A DNA stretch of 60,019 bases from JAFGCN01 sp964547015 (GTDB lineage: Archaea; Aenigmatarchaeota; Aenigmatarchaeia; QMZS01). Position 1 is the first letter of the stretch. The number at the start of each line of letters is the position of its first letter. The position numbers were made by a program, and so were the translations under genes. The notes under the pieces are model-generated. The model made no database searches and was not told the DNA's origin. It worked only from the letters and a program-made list of their open reading frames with translations. Where the stretch lies: assembly GCA_964547015.1 (NCBI GenBank), contig CAZJKT010000004.1, positions 1 to 60,019 on the forward strand. The letters run 5' to 3'. This document shows positions 26,029 through 33,749 of the stretch, in pieces.

Positions 26029-26424
26029 ATGGAAGGAATGAAAAAGACGCCGATGGAGGAGATAATCCACGGGGGAGCCCTTGAGTGCTATGAGTTCTAT
26101 GAGGACCACCTCGATGACCCCAAGGATGAGAATTTCGGCTGGGAGGGCGAATATGCCGAGCTTATTGAGCTTACTCGCCGGATTGTCGAGTACATCAAAG
26201 AAAATGGACTTGAGGAAACAGAATATCCTGAAGAATATGATGAGAGCCTGCTTGAAGACAAGCATTATGTAAATCTATCAATACTCGGAAACAAAATTGA
26301 ATTGATTATCCTTTCAGGCAAGACTGAAGAGGAGCTTGAGGCCTATTTTGAGGGTGATGAGGACTATTACACCACCAAAGATGTAGAGGCGGCCATTAAG
26401 TTTTTGGAGGGGAAGCTCAAATAG
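26029..26424 (+). CDS. Unrecognised acidic protein, 131 residues
   Basis: No family recognised. Very acidic and soluble: Glu and Asp dominate, with clusters such as EDHLDDPKDE and FEGDEDYY. Predicted helices flank a short beta segment (YVNLSILGNKIELIILSG). There are no cysteine motifs or signal peptide. Start 'cagattATGG' with TTTATTTTTAA about 23 bases upstream; the 21-bp tandem repeat lies just before that. It ends directly in front of the Cys-rich small gene, with a possible shared transcript. Confidence 0.6.
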   Translation: MEGMKKTPMEEIIHGGALECYEFYEDHLDDPKDENFGWEGEYAELIELTRRIVEYIKENGLEETEYPEEYDESLLEDKHYVNLSILGNKIELIILSGKTEEELEAYFEGDEDYYTTKDVEAAIKFLEGKLK

Positions 26425-26425
26425 C

Positions 26426-26725
26426 TTGCCTCCTTTGAATTGCGATATGGGCTGTTCCGGATGCGGCAGGTGCGCAAGACCAAATAACTCTTGTGGCGCA
26501 GGTTATGATTCGAGAACCGCTGCAGCGGCTCCTAATTATACTAATTGCTTAACCGGGGATTTCAATCAAATAGTGTATAATCCTGCTCAAAATACAACTA
26601 TCGGCGCAAATTTACCTTATGGTGTAATAGGCTTTGAAAAACCTGCCAATTATGGGATAGGGTGGTTTTTTGAGAGAAATTCCTTAGGAGGCTACGGCTC
26701 AACAGACTCGCAAGCATACGCATAA
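26426..26725 (+). CDS. Small protein with an N-terminal cysteine cluster
   Basis: 99 residues from TTG 26426, or 92 from ATG 26447. The N-terminus has CDMGCSGCGRC followed by a further Cys (NNSC), a dense CxxCxxC-like cluster that could bind zinc or an Fe-S cluster. The rest is Gly/Asn/Tyr-rich and low in charge, ending GGYGSTDSQAYA. A GGAGG lies about 15 bases before the TTG. It follows the acidic gene by one base. I do not recognise the family, and whether it is a folded protein is uncertain. Confidence 0.45.
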   Translation: MPPLNCDMGCSGCGRCARPNNSCGAGYDSRTAAAAPNYTNCLTGDFNQIVYNPAQNTTIGANLPYGVIGFEKPANYGIGWFFERNSLGGYGSTDSQAYA

Positions 26726-26772
26726 TCGCTGAACCCTTCTTTTTCAGGTCAAATTTTTATCTGACTCAAATT

Positions 26773-29574
26773 ATGCCTAAATTCATTTCAGTCAGGGGGG
26801 CGCGCGAGCACAACCTGAAAAACATAAGTGTGGACCTTCCCCGCGACAAATTGATTGTAATTACGGGCTTATCAGGGTCGGGAAAATCAACCCTTGCCTT
26901 TGACACGATTTACGCCGAGGGGCAGAGAAGGTATGTTGAGTCGCTCTCCGCCTATGCTCGGCAGTTTTTGGGGCTGATGAACAAGCCGGACGTTGACTCA
27001 ATTGACGGGCTTTCTCCCGCCATTTCAATCGAGCAGAAAACCACCTCCAAAAATCCAAGGAGTACTGTCGGGACGGTAACCGAGATTTACGATTACTTGC
27101 GGCTGCTGTTTGCCCGAATCGGCACCCCTTACTGCCCGATTCACAATATCAAGATTGAATCCCAGACGCCGCAGAAAATCTCTGAGAGGATTTCGGAGAA
27201 ATACAAGACCACAATCACGATTTTGTCGCCGGTGGTGGTGCAAAAGAAGGGCACATACGAGCAGCTGATTTTGGAGCTTAATCGTGAAGGATATGCAAGG
27301 GTTCGGGTAAACAAGAAGATTTATAGGACGGATGAGAAGATAAAATTGGAGAGGTACAGGAAGCACGATATTGAGATTGTGATTGACAGAGTCGACCCTG
27401 CGGACACCTCACGGCTTTCGGAGTCAGTCGAGAACGCGCTAAAGCACTCGGAAGGGCTTTTGATTGTTCTGGCTGAGAGCGGCGAGGAGGAGATTTACTC
27501 CTCAAAAAACGCCTGCCCGGTTTGCGGACTAGTGTTCGAGGAGCTTCAGCCGAGGATGTTTTCGTTCAACTCGCCATTTGGGGCCTGCGAGGAGTGCCAC
27601 GGGCTTGGAATAAAGATGGAGTTTGACCCCGATTTGATAATACCCGACAAGTCCAAATCAATTGCTGACGGGGCGATTTTGCTTTACAGAAACATCGTTG
27701 ACGGGTGGCGCGCCCAGCACCTTGGAGCTGTTGCAAAGCATCTGGGCTTTGACATTTTCACACCCATAGAGAAGCTAACTGATAAGCAGTTCAATGCCCT
27801 GATGTACGGGATAAATGAGAAGATAAGGTTTAGCATGAAGATGAACAGCGGGGATTCCTACTGGTCGCACACAGGGAGCTGGGAAGGGCTAATCCCGCAA
27901 TCCGAGAGGCTTTACCGCCAGACAGAGTCAGACTACAGAAAGCGCGAGCTTGAGAAGTTTATGAGGGTGTCTGACTGCCCTGTCTGCAAAGGGCGGCGAC
28001 TAAAGGAGAAGGTGCTTTCGGTGAAGATTTGCAGGAAATCCATAATTGACGTGACCGATTTGCCGATTGCGAATTGTATCTCCTTTTTTGAGGGGCTCAA
28101 ACTCACCAAAAAGCAGGAGTTTATAGGAAAAGTGGTGCTAAAAGAGATTCGCGAAAGGCTGCAGTTTTTGAATGATGTCGGGCTTGGGTATCTGACGCTT
28201 TCGAGGAGCGCCGGGACGCTTTCCGGAGGGGAGGCGCAAAGGATTCGCCTTGCGACCCAAATCGGGTCGAATTTAATGGGCGTGATTTATATTTTGGACG
28301 AGCCTTCAATCGGGCTTCACCAGAGGGACAACCGAAAACTGATTGAGACTCTCTGCCGCCTTCGTGACATCGGCAACACTGTAATCGTTGTCGAGCACGA
28401 CGAGGAGACTATGAAGACCGCCGACTATCTCGTTGATATGGGACCCGGGGCAGGACGACACGGCGGCGAGATTGTGGCTGAGGGCACGCCACAGGAGGTT
28501 GAGAAAAACCCCAAGTCGCTAACAGGGCAGTACCTTTCAGGGGCGCGAAAGATTGAAGTGCCAAAAAAGAGAAGAGAGCCAAAGGGGTTTATCCGCCTTT
28601 CGGGGTGCAGGGAGCACAATCTGAAGAATATCAATGCCGAGATTCCGCTTGGGGTTCTGGCGCTTGTCACAGGGGTTTCGGGTTCGGGAAAGTCCACGCT
28701 GATAAACGAGACGCTTTACAAGGCGATGATGAGAAAACTCCACAACTCAAGGGAGCGGCCGGGGGAGTACGAGAATATCGGGCTGGACACAGAAATTGAC
28801 AAGGTGATTGTTATCGACCAGTCGCCGATTGGGAGGACTCCAAGGTCAAACCCGGCGACCTATACAAAAGTGTTTGACGAGATAAGGGCGATTTTCGCCG
28901 AAACCGTCGAGGCAAAGCTTATGGGCTACAAGCCGGGCAGATTCTCGTTCAATGTGAAAGGGGGCAGGTGCGAGGCGTGCCAGGGCGACGGCCAGATAAA
29001 AATCGAGATGAACTTTTTGCCTGATGTCTATGTGGACTGCGAGGAGTGCAAGGGCACAAGATACAACCGGGAGACGCTTGGGGTAAAATACAAGGGCAAG
29101 AATATCGCCGAGGTGCTTGATATGACTGTCGAGGAGGCGTATGAGATTTTCCAAAATGTGCCGACCATCAAAAACAAGCTTGAGCTCCTCAAAAAAGTCG
29201 GCCTTGAGTACATCAAACTCGGGCAAAGCTCGACCACACTCTCGGGGGGAGAGTCCCAGAGGATAAAACTGACGCGCGAGCTCTCCAAGAAGGCGACCGG
29301 GCGGACTTTGTATATTTTGGACGAGCCGACAACAGGCCTGCACTTCCACGACACAAAAAAGCTCATCGAGGTCCTGCAGGAGCTTGTGGGTAAGGGAAAT
29401 TCGGTTGTGGTCATCGAGCACAATCTTGACGTGATAAAGTCGGCGGATTGGATAATTGATTTGGGCCCTGAAGGCGGGGACAAGGGAGGGGAAATCATCG
29501 CTTCCGGGACTCCTGAGGAGGTGGCAAAAGTCAAAGGGAGCTATACAGGGCGGTATTTGGGGGAGGTTTTGTAG
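26773..29574 (+). CDS. uvrA: Excinuclease ABC subunit UvrA
   Basis: 933 residues. The dimeric damage sensor of bacterial-type nucleotide excision repair, which loads UvrB. Two ABC ATPase halves: Walker A GLSGSGKST (about 35) with signature LSGGEAQRIRLA (about 481), and GVSGSGKST (about 635) with LSGGESQRIKL (about 824). Zinc modules are intact: CPVCGLVFEE...CEECHG in the first half, CPVCKGRRL, and CEACQGDG...CEECKGTRYN in the second. Start 'caaattATG'. uvrB and uvrC lie about 23-30 kb away, so the complete UvrABC set is present but dispersed. The gene is noticeably GC-richer than the adjoining restriction-modification genes. Confidence 0.97.
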   Translation: MPKFISVRGAREHNLKNISVDLPRDKLIVITGLSGSGKSTLAFDTIYAEGQRRYVESLSAYARQFLGLMNKPDVDSIDGLSPAISIEQKTTSKNPRSTVGTVTEIYDYLRLLFARIGTPYCPIHNIKIESQTPQKISERISEKYKTTITILSPVVVQKKGTYEQLILELNREGYARVRVNKKIYRTDEKIKLERYRKHDIEIVIDRVDPADTSRLSESVENALKHSEGLLIVLAESGEEEIYSSKNACPVCGLVFEELQPRMFSFNSPFGACEECHGLGIKMEFDPDLIIPDKSKSIADGAILLYRNIVDGWRAQHLGAVAKHLGFDIFTPIEKLTDKQFNALMYGINEKIRFSMKMNSGDSYWSHTGSWEGLIPQSERLYRQTESDYRKRELEKFMRVSDCPVCKGRRLKEKVLSVKICRKSIIDVTDLPIANCISFFEGLKLTKKQEFIGKVVLKEIRERLQFLNDVGLGYLTLSRSAGTLSGGEAQRIRLATQIGSNLMGVIYILDEPSIGLHQRDNRKLIETLCRLRDIGNTVIVVEHDEETMKTADYLVDMGPGAGRHGGEIVAEGTPQEVEKNPKSLTGQYLSGARKIEVPKKRREPKGFIRLSGCREHNLKNINAEIPLGVLALVTGVSGSGKSTLINETLYKAMMRKLHNSRERPGEYENIGLDTEIDKVIVIDQSPIGRTPRSNPATYTKVFDEIRAIFAETVEAKLMGYKPGRFSFNVKGGRCEACQGDGQIKIEMNFLPDVYVDCEECKGTRYNRETLGVKYKGKNIAEVLDMTVEEAYEIFQNVPTIKNKLELLKKVGLEYIKLGQSSTTLSGGESQRIKLTRELSKKATGRTLYILDEPTTGLHFHDTKKLIEVLQELVGKGNSVVVIEHNLDVIKSADWIIDLGPEGGDKGGEIIASGTPEEVAKVKGSYTGRYLGEVL

Positions 29575-29606
29575 AAGACCTTATTTATCTAATTGGCTCT
29601 TAAATT

Positions 29607-30311
29607 ATGCAAGGATACTCAGAATTCATCAAAAAACTCCAAGAGATTAAGGCAATGGGTTATATCAAGACCCACCGAGCAGGAAATACGGGAATTGGTA
29701 AAACCCTCGAAGACCTGCTTGGGATTGAGGAAAACAACATTCCAGGGCCAAATGGACACTTGGTAGAGCTTAAATCCGGCAGAAAAGAAAGCGTGAGTAT
29801 GGTGAGTCTATTTACAAAATCGCCTTTGCCAAAAAGTGCAAATTCCGAACTATTGCAAAAATTTGGCTACCCTACTCAAAAAAGCGAAAAAGAACTGCAC
29901 TGCACACTTAAATCCAACAAGGTAAACTGCCTTAAAGGTTCGCCCACATTCAAAATCGGTTTTAAAGAGGATTCCCTAGAATTGCAGGACAAAAAAGGAA
30001 AGATGCTCTGCTATTGGGATAAAGAAACCCTACGCGAACGATTCGAATCCAAGTATCCAGGCTCACTCTTGTATGTCAAAGCAAATTCCAAAGGCAAGGG
30101 TGCAAAAGAGGAATTCTGGTTTAATGAAGCGTGGCTTCTTTGGGAGTTCAGTTTTGAGAACTTCATAGATTTGCTTAAAGATGGCACAATTTGCATAGAT
30201 TTAAGGATTGGAAGCTATTCAAATGGAAAGTCACACGACCATGGGACAGGATTTAGAATACTACCTTCTCGATTAGATATGTGCTTTAGCAACAGAGTAA
30301 GCGTTATCTAA
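29607..30311 (+). CDS. Type II restriction endonuclease, MvaI/BcnI family
   Basis: 234 residues, close to the length of monomeric MvaI and BcnI. The family core is visible: GKTLEDLLGIEENN (31-44), then PGPNGHLVELKSGRK, with the E-x-K catalytic pair at Glu54 and Lys56, and a later acidic/His region (SHDHGTGFRI). MvaI and BcnI cut CCWGG and CCSGG, so a CCNGG-like target is plausible but not proven. The gene converges on the methyltransferase gene with an 8-base overlap at the stops. Codon use is AT-richer than uvrA, suggesting acquisition. Start 'aaattATGC' lies about 30 bases after uvrA. Confidence 0.82.
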   Translation: MQGYSEFIKKLQEIKAMGYIKTHRAGNTGIGKTLEDLLGIEENNIPGPNGHLVELKSGRKESVSMVSLFTKSPLPKSANSELLQKFGYPTQKSEKELHCTLKSNKVNCLKGSPTFKIGFKEDSLELQDKKGKMLCYWDKETLRERFESKYPGSLLYVKANSKGKGAKEEFWFNEAWLLWEFSFENFIDLLKDGTICIDLRIGSYSNGKSHDHGTGFRILPSRLDMCFSNRVSVI

Positions 30312-31629
30312 TTGGCTTTTCAAGTATAACAATATACTCATTGTTCATAGTCATAACCGTCTGACCTTTAATATTTGAGGGGCTGTTTTTCCTGGGCATG
30401 CGTTTAGAAGGTATCTCTCGGACAATTGTTTTAAGGTGCTTGTAACCATATCGATTTACAAAAAGCTCCGCAAGAATATAATCCGTTTCTATCCAAACGC
30501 CCTTTACGGTTCTGTTTCCCAGAACGAGGCATACCACTCCACCAGGCGCAACGACCCTATCCAGTTCATCTATGCAATTATTGAAGTCTACGAAGAAAGA
30601 CAATACATCTCTCGCCCGACAAACATCCTCTTGAGCTATTAAGGACACGGTTTTTTTGAGGTAATCTGACGGCAAATCTACTGACAAATTCTTTGTGGGA
30701 ATCCCACCCAACCCATTCTTGTCCACACATAGGACAATTTCTTCGTCATAACCCAACCACTGAGAACTCAACCTACTAAACTGACCATAAGCAACAGTAG
30801 TCCTACTGTCTCCATATGGGGGTGAGGTGACCACTAAATCCACTTCAGAATCCGGAATTAATGTTCTGAAACGAGTATCTTCGGGCAAAATATTTACCTC
30901 GCAGGACTTATTCAAAGAGCCAAAAGATTCAGCAAACTCCTGCATTTTTTTCAGGTTGTTGCACACCTTGTCAAAGAATATCCTTCTTATGTTGGGATTG
31001 TGCTTTTTCATGTCTTGGGGCGACATTCGATAGAGCTTAAATTCACTATTTCGAGTATAAGAAACAGTTCTGATTATCTCTGAGAAACACACAAGGAAGA
31101 ACTCTCTAATATCCGGGTTTTCTACACATTCTATAGCCCGCTTCAATATAGAAAGTTGAATAATTGCATCCTCGCCGAACCAATAATTGATATTCTTAAA
31201 CTCCTGTCGGTCTATCGAAAGTTGGTTCGTCTCATAAGCAGTAAAGTCATCACTTATTTTTTGCTTAAGCAAGCAAACTTCAGACAAAACCTCATTGGGG
31301 TTTAGAGGGCGAGTCTTAACTCGGCTAATCAATACTCCAAGAGGATTTATTTCAATTCCGTAGACTTTCTCGATTGATGGGTGCAACATCCCCTCTACAA
31401 GAACGCTTCCTGAGCCAAGAAACGGGTCTAACAACACTTTCGAGTTTTTTCCATATTCTATTATCAATCGCCTTGCCACTTGAGGTATCATCATAGCCGG
31501 ATAGGTATGAATCCCATGGCTAAATTCCTTAGTATCCACTCTCTCAAAATTCCATGAGTTGTCAATCTCTCTTTCTGCAAGACCTGATTTTTTAGATTCC
31601 ATCTTTAAAACACAGGAGCTATTTTCCAT
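30304..31629 (-). CDS. DNA methyltransferase of the restriction-modification pair (probably N4-cytosine)
   Basis: 441 residues. SAM-binding motif I DPFLGSGSVLVEG (68-80) and catalytic motif IV TSPPYG (268-273). The S-P-P-Y form is typical of N4-cytosine (and some N6-adenine) enzymes, fitting the known pairing of MvaI/BcnI nucleases with N4-cytosine methylases. About 190 residues between the motifs probably hold the target-recognition domain. It protects host sites against the convergent nuclease. The start overlaps the stop of a 47-residue ribbon-helix-helix gene by 11 bases, so expression is probably coupled to that regulator and under the palindrome at 31791-31812. Confidence 0.88.
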   Translation of the reverse strand: MENSSCVLKMESKKSGLAEREIDNSWNFERVDTKEFSHGIHTYPAMMIPQVARRLIIEYGKNSKVLLDPFLGSGSVLVEGMLHPSIEKVYGIEINPLGVLISRVKTRPLNPNEVLSEVCLLKQKISDDFTAYETNQLSIDRQEFKNINYWFGEDAIIQLSILKRAIECVENPDIREFFLVCFSEIIRTVSYTRNSEFKLYRMSPQDMKKHNPNIRRIFFDKVCNNLKKMQEFAESFGSLNKSCEVNILPEDTRFRTLIPDSEVDLVVTSPPYGDSRTTVAYGQFSRLSSQWLGYDEEIVLCVDKNGLGGIPTKNLSVDLPSDYLKKTVSLIAQEDVCRARDVLSFFVDFNNCIDELDRVVAPGGVVCLVLGNRTVKGVWIETDYILAELFVNRYGYKHLKTIVREIPSKRMPRKNSPSNIKGQTVMTMNNEYIVILEKPIR

Positions 31630-31762
31630 TATCTATCCACTGCTTTAATGCTTCTTCAATTGCCAACTTGATATTCCCACGCTTCATTCCATATCGATTT
31701 ACAACAGCCGTTCTAAATGCATCGTCAAGTTTGTCATCTATTGCTAGATTTAAATTTGCCAT
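31619..31762 (-). CDS. Small ribbon-helix-helix DNA-binding protein, putative R-M controller
   Basis: 47 residues (MANLNLAIDDKLDDAFRTAV...). The N-terminal strand ANLNLAID, a helix with DKLDDAFRTAVVNRYG, a turn and a second helix NIKLAIEEALKQWI match the MetJ/Arc ribbon-helix-helix pattern, including the KRGN turn before helix 2. Its stop overlaps the methyltransferase start. A TATA-like TATTTAAGTA (31781-31790) and a perfect 22-bp palindrome (31791-31812) lie directly upstream, so autoregulation is likely. It would act as a controller setting methylase level. Most known controllers of R-M systems are XRE-type helix-turn-helix proteins. An antitoxin-like role is the alternative. Confidence 0.72.
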   Translation of the reverse strand: MANLNLAIDDKLDDAFRTAVVNRYGMKRGNIKLAIEEALKQWIDNGK

Positions 31763-31790
31763 ATTATTATTAGCAATTTTTACTTAAATA

Positions 31791-31812
31791 GTTAGCTACA
31801 TATGTAGCTAAC
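31791..31812. promoter_or_regulatory. Perfect 22-bp palindrome, likely operator of the RHH-methyltransferase operon
   Basis: GTTAGCTACAT followed by ATGTAGCTAAC is a perfect inverted repeat without a spacer. It abuts the TATA-like element of the ribbon-helix-helix gene (31781-31790) on its upstream side, where a bound dimer or tetramer would block the BRE/TFB contact. The end of the small frame 31808-31900 runs into it. Confidence 0.7.
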
Positions 31813-31900
31813 TCAAATACTCTTTGTTATAAGCAGCCCTCACTTTCTCAATAAGCTCGTCGTCTTTCAGGTGAGAGACGACCACAGACAGGCTCTCCAT
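31808..31900 (-). CDS. Possible 30-residue protein or gene fragment
   Basis: A frame from ATG 31900 (MESLSVVVSHLKDDELIEKV...) preceded by AGGAGA at Shine-Dalgarno distance (8 bases). The peptide is a plausible strand plus amphipathic helix but matches nothing I know. It starts 39 bases after the stop of the gene 31940-32386 on the same strand, so it could be its downstream partner, or a C-terminal remnant left when the restriction-modification genes arrived. Its stop lies inside the 22-bp palindrome. Confidence 0.35.
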   Translation of the reverse strand: MESLSVVVSHLKDDELIEKVRAAYNKEYLS

Positions 31901-31939
31901 ATCGAAAATCTCCTATGATTCGACCATTAGAAACAACAT

Positions 31940-32386
31940 TTAGCGGTACAGGTCTGCAATTTTTACGCCTTCCTGAGGTTCGGCTTTCAGCCTCTCGGAG
32001 AAATGCTCAAAACACTCTTGTGACTTCAAGAGTCCACAATAAAGACTCGTGGGTTTTACGAAAGTATCCCCCTTGAAAGCCCCCACTACTCCCACAAAAC
32101 TACTCCCCCCGTTAAGAGTTCCCTGAAGATGAACAATCATAACATCATCTGGCAAATCCGTGCCATACATAGGCCCATAACCTAAGGTATACTGGTGATT
32201 CTTTAAATCGACAGTATACTCCTCACCCGTAAGACCTAATTTCAAAGCAAACTCGGGAGTAAGCACCCGGACCGTCTTTTTAGGCTGGAGTATTTTTGGC
32301 CCGTCAACAAATAATTGGCCATATAATCCCAGTTTGGACTCTAACTCATTCGTAAGAGTAGTTACACCTTCCATTTCTGTAGCCAT
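31940..32386 (-). CDS. Unrecognised protein, 148 residues
   Basis: No family recognised. Soluble; beta-rich middle (KTVRVLTPEF, EEYTVDLKNHQYTLGYGPM) and a helical C-terminus. The ATG at 32386 is chosen because TATAGGTGA (32392-32400) precedes it at the right distance for ribosome binding. A GTG at 32395 is possible but would sit inside that element. A TATA-like TATTTAAAG lies at about 32420-32428. The same leader arrangement precedes the genes starting at 37 and 56288. Probably an orphan. Confidence 0.55.
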   Translation of the reverse strand: MATEMEGVTTLTNELESKLGLYGQLFVDGPKILQPKKTVRVLTPEFALKLGLTGEEYTVDLKNHQYTLGYGPMYGTDLPDDVMIVHLQGTLNGGSSFVGVVGAFKGDTFVKPTSLYCGLLKSQECFEHFSERLKAEPQEGVKIADLYR

Positions 32387-32689
32387 ATCGTTCACCTATA
32401 ATTATTTCTAAGCAAAAAGTATTTAAAGACCTCTAACCACTAAACCATAACTACAGATAGTTATAGTACCGGACATAAATAACTCTACAAAGTTCGATAG
32501 ATAATCAGTCAAAAAGTATTGCAGAACCCCCTGATGCAGGTTTACAAGGATTTAAAGATTAGGTTTGTCTATTTATTTATGTCCTATACTATAGAGATGT
32601 TTGGAACAGTCGTTCCGGAGGAACGGTGCGCCTTTTGCGAATCAAAAGGCTGAAGAAAAGGAGGGGCATATTTAATCACCTTAATAATT
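32387..32689. other. Intergenic region with promoters and a small hairpin
   Basis: About 300 bases between divergent genes. It contains the leader and TATA-like element of the minus-strand gene (32392-32428), an inverted repeat with 7-bp arms and a 4-base loop, ATAACTA-caga-TAGTTAT (32447-32464), a possible 24-residue frame (32579-32653) and the TATA-like CATATTTAATC before pepE (about 32658-32680). No RNA gene was recognised. Confidence 0.5.
32579..32653 (+). CDS. Possible 24-residue peptide with a CxxC
   Basis: ATG 32579 opens MSYTIEMFGTVVPEERCAFC followed by ESKG and a stop. A TATA-like run (GTCTATTTATTT) lies directly upstream, closer than usual for this genome. The CAFC pair is reminiscent of zinc-knuckle or thioredoxin-like N-termini, but the frame is too short to judge. 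It could be a remnant of a longer gene; pepE starts 36 bases later. Included for completeness only. Confidence 0.2.
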   Translation: MSYTIEMFGTVVPEERCAFCESKG

Positions 32690-33355
32690 ATGAAACTATT
32701 GCTGACCTCAGGCGGACTTACAAACAATTCAATCGCCAAGGCTTTGTTTGAACTGACCGGCAAAAAACCGGAAGAAACAACCCTTGTTTTTATCCCAACT
32801 GCCAGCAATATTGAGGGGGGAGACAAGGACTGGCTCATCACCGACTTAATAAACCTGAAAAAACAAAATTTCAAATCAATAGAGATTACGGACATTTCCG
32901 CAGTTGATGAAAAAATATGGAGGCCGAGTTTGGAAAGAGCCGATGTTTTGTATTTTGAGGGAGGAAACACCCACCACCTGATGAGGTGGCTGAATAAGTC
33001 CGGCTTAGCCAAATTACTGCCCGAGCTATTGAAAGATAAGGTTTATGTTGGAATGAGTGCCGGGAGCATGGTGACCAATCCCGATTTATCCCTGAAGGTG
33101 TCACAAGAGCTATACGACGAAGACCTGTTGGAGACTGAAGAGCTGAAAGGCCTAAATTTTGTGTATTTTTATTTCCTGCCTCACTTGAATTCGCCGTGGT
33201 TCAAGAAAATGACGAAAGAGAATGTAGAAAAAGTCGGACAGGAGATGGACAGGATCACCTACGCTTTGGATGATGATTCCGCATTGAAAATTGTAGACAA
33301 TGAAATTGAAGTGATTAGTGAAGGGGAATGGTTTGTCATTAACGAAAAACAATAG
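32690..33355 (+). CDS. Peptidase E-like serine peptidase (family S51)
   Basis: 221 residues with the class I glutamine-amidotransferase-like fold of S51. The nucleophile elbow is GMSAGSMV with Ser123. YFEGGNTHHLMRWL (88-101) and the N-terminal LLTSGGLTNNSIAKAL are family signatures, and FLPHLNSPWF carries the probable catalytic His. PepE cleaves N-terminal aspartyl dipeptides. It starts a three-gene plus-strand unit (9 bases to the SRPBCC gene). A 13-codon piece resembling residues 11-21 recurs at 35133-35171, apparently a decayed second copy. Confidence 0.85.
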   Translation: MKLLLTSGGLTNNSIAKALFELTGKKPEETTLVFIPTASNIEGGDKDWLITDLINLKKQNFKSIEITDISAVDEKIWRPSLERADVLYFEGGNTHHLMRWLNKSGLAKLLPELLKDKVYVGMSAGSMVTNPDLSLKVSQELYDEDLLETEELKGLNFVYFYFLPHLNSPWFKKMTKENVEKVGQEMDRITYALDDDSALKIVDNEIEVISEGEWFVINEKQ

Positions 33356-33363
33356 AGTATCTT

Positions 33364-33747
33364 ATGAGGGAAAACAAAATCACGGTCATCATAGACAAGC
33401 CCGTTGAAGAGGTCTTTGAGTTCACCACAAATCCCAAAAACACTCACAAGTGGATTCCTTCAATCCGCGAGGAAATCGCAGAGATTTACCCGCCCCAAAT
33501 TGGCACAATCTACAAAAATCGGGGCGAGGGACCAGATTGGGATTTCTACAGGGTCGTGGAATTTGAACCGGGCAAAAAATTCACCCTCTCCGACCTTGAG
33601 GGAAATTACTTTGTCGGGTACACTTACAGAAAAATTGGCGAAAAAAGGACCGAACTGGAGTATTTTGAATGGGTCAAAAAAGGCGAGCTAAAAGCCCCGT
33701 TTACAGAGGATATTTTGCAGAAACTTAAGGAGTTTTTGGAAGGATAA
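33364..33747 (+). CDS. SRPBCC (START/Bet v1-like) domain protein
   Basis: 127 residues. The N-terminal strand ITVIIDKPVEEVFEFTTNP with KNTHKWIPSI is typical of polyketide cyclase/SRPBCC proteins (helix-grip fold with a large hydrophobic pocket), as is the C-terminal long helix. The ligand is unknown. It lies 9 bases after pepE and 3 bases before the S66 peptidase gene, so all three are probably co-transcribed. Confidence 0.78.
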   Translation: MRENKITVIIDKPVEEVFEFTTNPKNTHKWIPSIREEIAEIYPPQIGTIYKNRGEGPDWDFYRVVEFEPGKKFTLSDLEGNYFVGYTYRKIGEKRTELEYFEWVKKGELKAPFTEDILQKLKEFLEG

Positions 33748-33749
33748 TT

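Noticed and set aside
32447..32464. Short hairpin ATAACTA-caga-TAGTTAT as a possible terminator or operator
   Set aside because: AT-rich with 7-bp arms and no T-run; too weak in an AT-rich intergenic region to call a function.
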